Below are positions 1 to 4,758 of a stretch of 6,041 nucleotides of DNA, in pieces. A program made the position numbers and the translations under genes. Every line of letters begins with the position of its first letter. The stretch's first letter is position 1. This DNA is from DASTBU01 sp035711845 (GTDB lineage: Bacteria > Acidobacteriota > Vicinamibacteria > Vicinamibacterales > 2-12-FULL-66-21), in the NCBI GenBank assembly GCA_035711845.1, contig DASTBU010000017.1, positions 1-6,041 on the forward strand, in the 5' to 3' direction. The notes beneath the pieces were generated by a model, which did no database searches, was not told the DNA's origin, and saw only the letters and a program-made list of their open reading frames with translations.

Positions 1-1203
1 GACGCCGCGCGCCTCCAGGCCGCGCTCGAGGCCGAGCGCCGCGCCACGGGCGAGAAGATGGTCGTCCTGCGCGAGGCCGAGTCGAAGCTCCGCGAGGCGT
101 TCTCCGCTCTTTCGTCCGAGGCGCTGCGGCAGAACAACCAGTCGTTCATCGAGCTCGCGAAGGCCTCGCTCTCCGAGTTTCAGCAGACGGCGAAGCTCGA
201 CCTCGACGGACGGCACAAGTCGATCGACGAGCTGGTGCAGCCGCTCAAGGAGTCGCTGGCGCGGGTGGATGGTGCGCTGCAGCAGGTGGAACAGAACCGC
301 GTGGGCACGCACTCGGCGCTGACCGAGCAGCTTCGGGCGATGCAGAGTGCGCAGCAATCGCTGCAGACCGAGACCGGACGACTCGTCCAGGCCCTCCGCT
401 CACCCAACGTCCGCGGACAGTGGGGCGAGCTCCAGTTGCGCCGCGTCGTCGAAGCCGCCGGCATGCTGGAGTATTGCGACTTCGACATCAAGGAATCGGC
501 GACGGTCGACGGCGTACGGTTGACGCCCGATCTCCTCGTGCGCCTGCCCGGCGGGAAGAACGTCGTGGTGGATGCGAAGGTGCCCTCGGCCGCGTACCTC
601 GACGCCATGGACACCGAGGACGAATCGGCGCGCGACGGCAAGCTGAAGGACCACGCGCGGCAGGTCCGGGACCACGTCGTTCGGCTCGGCAACAAGGGCT
701 ACTGGCAGCATTTCCAGCCGACGCCCGACATGGTGATCATGTTCGTGCCGGGAGAAACGCTTCTCGGCGTCGCGCTGCAGCGGGATCCGTCGCTGCTCGA
801 GTTCAGCCTCACGAAGGGCGTGATGCTGGCGAGCCCGCTCACGCTGATGGCCATGCTCCGCGCGGTCGCATACGGCTGGCAGCAGGAAAAAGTCGCGCGG
901 AACGCGCAGGAGATCAGCGATCTGGGGCGGCAGCTCTACGATCGCATCCGTGTGATGGCGATCCACTTCGAAGAGGTCGCACGCGGGCTGATGCGCTCGG
1001 TCGAGGCGTACAACCGGGCGGTCGGATCGCTGGAGAGCCGAGTGCTCGTCACCGCCCGGCGCTTGAAAGACAAGGGCATCACCGCGCCGGACGACCTGCC
1101 CGAGCTGGAGACGATCGACCAGACGGCCCGCTCGCTCGGGGCACCCGAGCTGGTCGGACTCTTCGAGGACGAACCGGTCGACGGGGTGGTTGTGAAGGAG
1201 TAA
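1..1203 (+). CDS. rmuC: DNA recombination protein RmuC, 5'-truncated by window edge
   Basis: The frame is open from base 1 to the TAA at 1201-1203 (400 codons), so the start lies outside the window; the ATG at 58 is internal. RmuC proteins are usually about 400-500 residues with an N-terminal membrane anchor, and that anchor would be in the missing part. What is visible is a charged, Gln/Glu/Leu-rich coiled-coil segment (about 1-400), then the RmuC core. The core contains NVRGQWGELQLRRVVEAAGM (405-464), the PD of LTPDLLVRLP (D codon at 529) and VVVDAKVP (DAK at 571-579), a PD-(D/E)xK nuclease-like arrangement. It also contains GYWQ, MFVPGE, and SPLTLMAMLRAVAYGWQQE (832-888). Family knowledge: RmuC limits recombination at inverted repeats and is a predicted nuclease, not well characterised biochemically. 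It converges on the SIMPL gene with a 28-bp gap. Identification is secure; molecular activity is inferred. Confidence 0.93.
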   Translation, partial: DAARLQAALEAERRATGEKMVVLREAESKLREAFSALSSEALRQNNQSFIELAKASLSEFQQTAKLDLDGRHKSIDELVQPLKESLARVDGALQQVEQNRVGTHSALTEQLRAMQSAQQSLQTETGRLVQALRSPNVRGQWGELQLRRVVEAAGMLEYCDFDIKESATVDGVRLTPDLLVRLPGGKNVVVDAKVPSAAYLDAMDTEDESARDGKLKDHARQVRDHVVRLGNKGYWQHFQPTPDMVIMFVPGETLLGVALQRDPSLLEFSLTKGVMLASPLTLMAMLRAVAYGWQQEKVARNAQEISDLGRQLYDRIRVMAIHFEEVARGLMRSVEAYNRAVGSLESRVLVTARRLKDKGITAPDDLPELETIDQTARSLGAPELVGLFEDEPVDGVVVKE

Positions 1204-1208
1204 CGCTC

Positions 1209-1234
1209 GCTCGATCGGCTCGCTCTGCCGATTA
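1209..1234. terminator. possible bidirectional hairpin between convergent genes
   Basis: A 6-bp perfect stem, atcggc (1214-1219) with gccgat (1227-1232), encloses a 7-nt loop in the 28-bp gap between the rmuC stop and the SIMPL gene stop. The position suits a shared terminator. There is no T-tract on either side and the stem is short, so intrinsic termination is only a suggestion. Confidence 0.3.
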
Positions 1235-1945
1235 CTTGAGCGCAACCGTCAGCGTGACTGCCGCCCGGATCTCCAGCTCGCCCGGGGCGACAGGCGTGGG
1301 TTCGGCCTGCAGCGACTCGGCACGCATGGCCATCACCGGCCGGGGAGGCCCGGCCGAGGCGCGATGCTCTTCGATCCGAACGACCCGATCCACTTGCATG
1401 CCCGCGCCCTCGGCGGCCGCCGTCGCCCGCTGCCGTGCATCGGCGACCGCGAGCTTGAGTGCTTCCCGCTCGGCCGCATCCCGGTCGCGCAGGTCGAAGC
1501 GTACGCCGCCGATCCTCGTCGCGCCGGAGGCAACGGTCATGTCGATGATCTCACCCAGCTTCGGCAGTTCGTCCACCCGTACTTCCACGGAGTTGCGCGC
1601 CACGTACTCGCGCAGCGTCTGCTTCCCGTCCCGGTAGTCGAACTCGGGCTGAAGGTCAACCGCAGTCGTCCGGACAGCTTCGGAGGCGATGCCGGCGCCC
1701 CGCAGCTTCTCCAGCACTGCCGACATCACGGCTGCGTTCTGTTTCTGAGCCGCCTGTGGCGTTTTGGCCCGCGATTCGGCCGCGACCGTGACCCACGCCC
1801 GATCGGGCGCCCGTTTGACGATGGCCTCTCCGGTCGTCACGACCACCGGCGTGGTGTCGGGGGCGGGCGGCTGCTGAGCGAAAGCCGCAGACTGGGCGAG
1901 CCACATCACCACAATGACGAATGCACCTCTGATCTTCGTGCTCAT
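1232..1945 (-). CDS. exported SIMPL domain (DUF541) protein
   Basis: A 237-residue protein. It opens with a Sec-type signal peptide: basic MSTKIRG, hydrophobic AFVIVVMWLAQSA, then AFA|QQ, with likely cleavage after Ala23. The mature protein is therefore periplasmic or secreted. The rest (about 33-236) is one SIMPL/DUF541 domain: VVVTTGEAIVKRAPDRAWVT at the N-terminal strand, then a helix, LQPEFDYRDGKQTLREYVAR in the centre, and a C-terminal ELEIRAAVTLTVALK strand. Family members (for example E. coli YggE and the BP26 antigen of Brucella) are linked to oxidative-stress tolerance or form channel-like oligomers; no enzyme activity is established. The start at 1945 is chosen because it begins the signal peptide; the frame stays open upstream to 2212 but those residues have no signal or domain. 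A TATGAT lies 6 nt before the ATG, suggesting a leaderless message. The gene is divergent from the aminotransferase and convergent with rmuC. Confidence 0.9.
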   Translation of the reverse strand: MSTKIRGAFVIVVMWLAQSAAFAQQPPAPDTTPVVVTTGEAIVKRAPDRAWVTVAAESRAKTPQAAQKQNAAVMSAVLEKLRGAGIASEAVRTTAVDLQPEFDYRDGKQTLREYVARNSVEVRVDELPKLGEIIDMTVASGATRIGGVRFDLRDRDAAEREALKLAVADARQRATAAAEGAGMQVDRVVRIEEHRASAGPPRPVMAMRAESLQAEPTPVAPGELEIRAAVTLTVALK

Positions 1946-1951
1946 CTGGCG

Positions 1952-1957
1952 ATCATA
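1952..1957 (-). promoter_or_regulatory. -10-like TATGAT for the SIMPL gene (leaderless)
   Basis: On the minus strand TATGAT (5 of 6 matches to TATAAT) is followed by 6 nt and then the ATG at 1945, putting +1 at the start codon. A TTGCGG lies 19 nt further upstream and is a weak -35 candidate. An AGGAGG at 1968-1963 lies upstream of this hexamer and would not be transcribed if the model is right. Confidence 0.5.
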
Positions 1958-2084
1958 TCTCTCCTCCTGCCGGCTACCGCAAGACAAGTCGTCCAAGTCC
2001 GAGTGAGCAGGCCTCGCCCGGAAGGCGCCTGAGCCTCGCACGCGAAGGCAGGGACCACGGACCGCGAGTTCGATCTCGACGTAG

Positions 2085-2090
2085 TAGACT
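2085..2090 (+). promoter_or_regulatory. -10-like TAGACT for the aminotransferase gene (leaderless)
   Basis: TAGACT is followed by cgctcc and then the ATG at 2097, so +1 would be the A of the start codon. There is no Shine-Dalgarno sequence before this ATG, which agrees with a leaderless start. No convincing -35 box is visible. Confidence 0.45.
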
Positions 2091-2096
2091 CGCTCC

Positions 2097-3245
2097 ATGG
2101 AATTCGACACGTTCGCGATGGAACGGTTGCAGTCCACATGGGAGAACCGCGTCGCGTGGAATGTCTCCGAAAGCGGCGTCCATCCGCTGCGAATAGAAGA
2201 ACTGGCGGACACGGACGAGGACAGGGCCGCTCTCCTCGCGCAACATCTCGCCTATACGCAAACCAACGGCACCCCTGAACTGCGGGCGCTCATCGCGGCC
2301 ATGTATCCGGGCGCGACGGCGGAGCACATCGAGGTCACCAACGGCGGTTCCGAAGCCAATCTGCTGGTTCTGCTCCACCTGGTGGAGCCCGGCGACCATG
2401 TGGTGATCATGGCGCCGAACTACATGCAGGTCCACGGCCTGGTGAACGCGCTCGGCGCGGCCGTTGAACCATGGGCGCTGATTGAAGACGCGGACGGTCC
2501 GCGAGCCCGTTGGCGGCCCGATCTCGATGCGCTCGATTCGATCGTCCGGCCGGACACTCGCGCGATCCTGATCTGCAATCCGAACAACCCGACCGGCGCT
2601 CGCATGACCGCCGCCGAGCTGGACGCTGTCTGCCGCGCGGCAGCGCGTGTTGGCGCATGGGTGATCTCGGATGAGATCTATCGCGGCGCCGAGCTGGACG
2701 GCCAGGAAACCGAAACCGTCTGGGGCCGGTACGACCGTTTGATGGTCACGAGCGGCCTGTCCAAGGCCTATGGGCTGCCCGGCCTTCGAATCGGCTGGGT
2801 AGTTGGACCACCCGGAGTCGTCGAGACCCTCTGGGGCATCCACGACTACACCTCGATCGCGCCAGGCGCCGCCAGCGACCTCATGGCGCGCATGGCGCTC
2901 ACACCGGGGCGCCGGGAGCGCCTGATCGCCCGGACACGCGGCATCGTCCGCACCAACTATCCGCTCGTGCAGCACTGGATTTCCAGCCGCGCGCCTCTGC
3001 TCCATCACATCGCGCCCGAGGCCGGAGCCATCGTCTTTGTTCGCTATCGGCATCCGATCAACTCGACCAGGCTCATCGAGCGACTGCGAGATGAGCAGAG
3101 CGTCCTCGTCGTTCCTGGCGATCACTTCGATATGGACGGCTACCTGCGCATCGGGTTCGGGTCCGATCCCGTGCACCTCTCCGGCAGCCTGGAACGCATC
3201 GGGGAGATGCTGAGCGAGATCGAACGGGATCGCGCGATCGGGTGA
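2097..3245 (+). CDS. fold-type I PLP-dependent aminotransferase (class I/II)
   Basis: A complete 382-residue class I/II aminotransferase, normal in length for the family. Motifs in order: N-terminal TWENRVAWNVSESGVHPL (14-31); TNGGSEAN (81-88), phosphate-cup region; NPNNPTG (161-167), with Asn164 expected to contact the cofactor ring oxygen; SDEIY (191-195), with Asp192 facing the pyridine nitrogen and Tyr195; SGLSKAYGLPGLRIGW (219-234), with Lys223 as the Schiff-base lysine and Arg231 as phosphate ligand; YLRIGFG (349-355), with Arg351 as the expected substrate-carboxylate arginine. All catalytic residues are present, so it should be an active cytosolic enzyme. The N-terminal SESGVHPL motif recalls aspartate/arginine-type aminotransferases and the capreomycidine synthase (VioD-like) subgroup, but the substrate cannot be assigned from this sequence. 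The start has no Shine-Dalgarno sequence but has TAGACT 6 nt upstream. The last residues and the TGA are encoded by the octamer minisatellite. Homoserine dehydrogenase follows on the same strand, probably in one transcript. Confidence 0.9.
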   Translation: MEFDTFAMERLQSTWENRVAWNVSESGVHPLRIEELADTDEDRAALLAQHLAYTQTNGTPELRALIAAMYPGATAEHIEVTNGGSEANLLVLLHLVEPGDHVVIMAPNYMQVHGLVNALGAAVEPWALIEDADGPRARWRPDLDALDSIVRPDTRAILICNPNNPTGARMTAAELDAVCRAAARVGAWVISDEIYRGAELDGQETETVWGRYDRLMVTSGLSKAYGLPGLRIGWVVGPPGVVETLWGIHDYTSIAPGAASDLMARMALTPGRRERLIARTRGIVRTNYPLVQHWISSRAPLLHHIAPEAGAIVFVRYRHPINSTRLIERLRDEQSVLVVPGDHFDMDGYLRIGFGSDPVHLSGSLERIGEMLSEIERDRAIG

Positions 3246-3449
3246 TCGAGCGATCGGGTGTAGGTGATCGAGCGATCGGGTGATGGGAATCGAGCGATCG
3301 GGGGATCGCGCGATCGGGTGATGGGCATCGAGCGATCGGGGGATCGCGCGATCGGGTGATGGGCATCGAGCGATCGAGGGATCGCGCGATCGGGCGATGG
3401 AGGATCGTGCGATCGGGGTATCGGCGCGATCGCGTGATGGGTGATCGGG
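3228..3449. repeat. GATCGNGN octamer minisatellite with 22- and 38-bp higher-order units
   Basis: The tract is built from octamers of the form GATCGNGN (gatcgcgc, gatcgggt, gatcgagc, gatcgggg). I count 19 GATC sites from 3228 to 3446, many exactly 8 bp apart (3228, 3236, 3244, 3252; 3296, 3304, 3312; 3334, 3342, 3350; 3372, 3380, 3388). Marker atcgagcgatcg occurs at 3245, 3267, 3289, 3327 and 3365, that is with spacings 22, 22, 38, 38. The 38-bp units at 3289-3326 and 3327-3364 are identical; the third at 3365-3402 is slightly diverged, and the remainder to 3449 is degenerate. The 12-bp perfect palindrome gatcgcgcgatc appears four times (3228, 3304, 3342, 3380). The tract starts inside the aminotransferase gene and ends at the Shine-Dalgarno region of the dehydrogenase gene. 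Long minus-strand reading frames across it (Arg/Ser/Pro/Asp/Ile-rich) look spurious. Confidence 0.93.
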
Positions 3450-3451
3450 AG
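3447..3451 (+). promoter_or_regulatory. Shine-Dalgarno GGGAG for homoserine dehydrogenase
   Basis: GGGAG ends 4 nt before the ATG at 3456 and decides that start over the in-frame GTG at 3441, which lies in the repeat. The site itself is formed by the last degenerate octamer of the repeat (gatcggga). No TANNNT hexamer sits 6 nt before this ATG, unlike the other gene starts here. Confidence 0.5.
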
Positions 3452-3455
3452 CGGA

Positions 3456-4559
3456 ATGCGCGCTGATCTCTTGCTCATCGGGTTCGGCCACGTCGGGCGA
3501 CGGTTCGCGCGCCTGATCGACGAGCAGCGCGAGACGCTGCGCGCTGTGTTCGATCTCGAATGCCGTGTGATCGGCATCGCCACACGCAATCACGGCCATG
3601 CGATATCCGATCAGGGTGGCCTCGATGCCATCGTGGCCGCCGCCCTCATCGAGTCCGGCGGATCGTTGTCACAGCTGGCCGGCGCCGGCAACCAACGCGT
3701 GGCTCGACATGCGCCGATGGATCTGGCCGTGTTCTCGGCCTGCCTGGAGCGACTCGCATCATCGGATGCGGCACTCAAGGTTGTCGTGGAGACAACGACG
3801 CTGAACATCGAAGACGGCAGGCCGGCTATCGACCATGTCGAACGAGCGCTGACGGCGGGGTGCCATGTGGTCACCGCGAACAAGGGGCCGGTGGCTTTCG
3901 CCTATCGGCGGCTCGCCAGGATGGCCGCCGAGGCCAACGTGAGGTTCCTGTTCGAAGGTGCGGTGATGGACGGCATCCCTGTGTTCAATCTCGTCAGGGA
4001 GACGCTTCCGGCCGTTTCCATCCTGGGCTTTCGCGGGGTCGTCAACAGCACGACCAATCACATCCTGAGCGCACTCGAGGAGGGCGAGGAGTTCGCGCCC
4101 GCGCTGGCGCGGATGCAGGCCGCCGGGATCGCCGAGGCCGATCCATCGCTCGACGTCGACGGATGGGACGCCGCGGCGAAGGCTGCGGCGCTCGCCAACG
4201 TGCTGCTCGGCGCCGACGTCACGCCGCACGACGTCGACAGGACCGGCGTGGGCCTCGACACCTCCGCGCGGGCGCACGCGGCCGTCGCACGAGGCAACAG
4301 GCTGCGCCTCGTGGCGTCGGCCCGGCGAGGCGAGCGCCCCATCGTCCGTCCCACCGAGCTGCCGCCCGAGGATCTGCTGTATGGGCTGCGCGGCGTGGCA
4401 AACGCCATCGTGTTCGAGACGGATCTGCTGGGACGCGTGGCGATCACGCAGCTCGATGGGAGCCTGACGCTGACCGCATATGCGTTATTGAGCGATCTGG
4501 TCGCTATCCGTCGAGATCGTCGAGCGCCTGTTGAAGCGCGTCCGGGTCGAAACCCTTGA
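3456..4559 (+). CDS. hom: homoserine dehydrogenase (no ACT domain)
   Basis: A 367-residue protein from the ATG at 3456. It reduces L-aspartate-4-semialdehyde to L-homoserine with NAD(P)H, the branch point to threonine and methionine. Visible motifs: Rossmann GFGHVG (9-14); VVVETTTLN (109-117); HVVTANKGP (137-145), the conserved cofactor/substrate strand with Lys143; FRGVVNSTTNHIL (192-204), the catalytic-domain signature; AEADPSLDVDGWDAAAKAA (226-244), containing the expected catalytic Asp238 and Lys242; and a final TAYALLSDL strand. Homologues such as the E. coli or B. subtilis enzymes may carry kinase or C-terminal ACT domains; this one ends after the catalytic domain, so threonine feedback through an ACT domain is not expected. 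The last ~18 residues (Arg/Pro-rich, from about 350) extend beyond the conserved domain and are antisense to the end of the glutaredoxin gene. It follows the aminotransferase across the repeat, with 210 bp between stop and start. The short catalytic-only form could also serve a relative of homoserine dehydrogenase with a different substrate. Confidence 0.85.
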   Translation: MRADLLLIGFGHVGRRFARLIDEQRETLRAVFDLECRVIGIATRNHGHAISDQGGLDAIVAAALIESGGSLSQLAGAGNQRVARHAPMDLAVFSACLERLASSDAALKVVVETTTLNIEDGRPAIDHVERALTAGCHVVTANKGPVAFAYRRLARMAAEANVRFLFEGAVMDGIPVFNLVRETLPAVSILGFRGVVNSTTNHILSALEEGEEFAPALARMQAAGIAEADPSLDVDGWDAAAKAAALANVLLGADVTPHDVDRTGVGLDTSARAHAAVARGNRLRLVASARRGERPIVRPTELPPEDLLYGLRGVANAIVFETDLLGRVAITQLDGSLTLTAYALLSDLVAIRRDRRAPVEARPGRNP

Positions 4560-4746
4560 CGTGTCGATCGCCGATGACGGTCAGCGGCACGGCGCGAACC
4601 CCGAGCGCCAGCAGGTCCGTGTAGGCGTCGTGATCTTCGTCCACGTTGCGAACCGTGAAATCGTATCCTGCGCGTGAAAGAAACTCCTTCACCTGGTTGC
4701 AGGGCCGTCACTGCGATCCCGAGTACACCGTAATCACACGAGGCAT
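4504..4746 (-). CDS. glutaredoxin-like selenoprotein, UxxC active site, in-frame TGA recoded
   Basis: An 80-residue thioredoxin-fold protein if the TGA at 4710-4708 is read as selenocysteine. It starts MPRVITVYSGSQ-U-RPCNQVKEFLSRAG, with Sec at residue 13 and the resolving Cys at 16. Beyond that come NVDED (35-39), the cis-proline motif RAVP (51-54), TVIGD (56-60) and GFDPDALQQAL (65-75), all standard for the short NrdH/glutaredoxin-like group of about 75-80 residues. The TGA occupies exactly the first catalytic Cys codon (TGC to TGA), no other stop or frameshift is present, and sequence on both sides keeps the family pattern. The predicted role is cytosolic thiol-disulfide or glutathione-linked redox exchange. 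A SECIS-like hairpin follows the TGA. Ordinary gene calling would begin at the GTG at 4692 and give a 62-residue protein without an active site. The start codon has TAGAAT 6 nt upstream. The gene is divergent by 11 bp from the CoA-transferase gene. The alternative, a one-base nonsense mutation, is less likely but possible. Confidence 0.8.
4667..4703 (-). promoter_or_regulatory. predicted bacterial SECIS hairpin
   Basis: On the minus strand, beginning 15 nt after the TGA, GUGAAGG (4692-4686) pairs with CUUUCAC (4680-4674) through 7 bp including one G-U, closing a 5-nt loop AGUUU (4685-4681). The loop has G at its second position followed by U, 24 nt after the TGA. An outer stem CCUGC (4703-4699) with GCAGG (4671-4667) lengthens the structure across an internal loop. 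Known bacterial SECIS elements are stem-loops inside the coding region with a G early in the apical loop roughly 16-37 nt after UGA, which this fits. SelB would be the ligand. Folding was done by eye. Confidence 0.65.
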
Positions 4747-4758
4747 ACTTTGATTCTA
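4746..4758. promoter_or_regulatory. overlapping divergent -10 hexamers in an 11-bp intergenic gap
   Basis: Only 4747-4757 separates the two divergent start codons. On the plus strand TACTTT (4746-4751) is followed by 6 nt and the ATG at 4758. On the minus strand TAGAAT (4758-4753) is followed by 6 nt and the ATG at 4746. Each hexamer overlaps the other gene's start codon. There is no room for a leader or Shine-Dalgarno sequence outside coding DNA, and no strong -35 box is visible on either side. Confidence 0.5.

Larger units (their letters stand above)
1946..2096. promoter_or_regulatory. divergent intergenic promoter region
   Basis: These 151 bp separate the divergent SIMPL and aminotransferase starts. 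Each end carries a TANNNT hexamer 6 nt from its ATG. I see no long inverted repeat that would suggest a specific operator, and no RNA gene. Confidence 0.5.

Noticed and set aside
420..1637. 405-codon plus-strand frame spanning rmuC and the SIMPL gene
   Set aside because: Arg/Ala/Gly-rich shadow running across the ends of two well-supported genes; no domain pattern.
1946..2212. N-terminal extension of the SIMPL protein to 2212
   Set aside because: It would overlap the aminotransferase gene start and bury the signal peptide internally.
3228..3449. CRISPR array
   Set aside because: The repeats are directly adjacent octamers without unique spacers, and there are no cas genes.
3441..3455. GTG at 3441 as start of homoserine dehydrogenase
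   Set aside because: The extra five residues are repeat-encoded, and GGGAG has good spacing to the ATG at 3456, where the Rossmann strand begins.
1974..3599. 541-codon minus-strand open frame, antisense to the aminotransferase
   Set aside because: It covers a gene with complete catalytic motifs on the other strand, crosses the minisatellite as low-complexity Arg/Ser/Pro/Asp/Ile repeats, and shows no domain. High GC produces such shadows.
4504..4692. 62-residue glutaredoxin fragment starting at GTG 4692, or a pseudogene caused by nonsense mutation
   Set aside because: A start at 4692 would remove the first strand and the active site. A nonsense mutation remains possible, but the stop falls exactly on the catalytic Cys codon, there is a SECIS-like hairpin, and there is no other decay.
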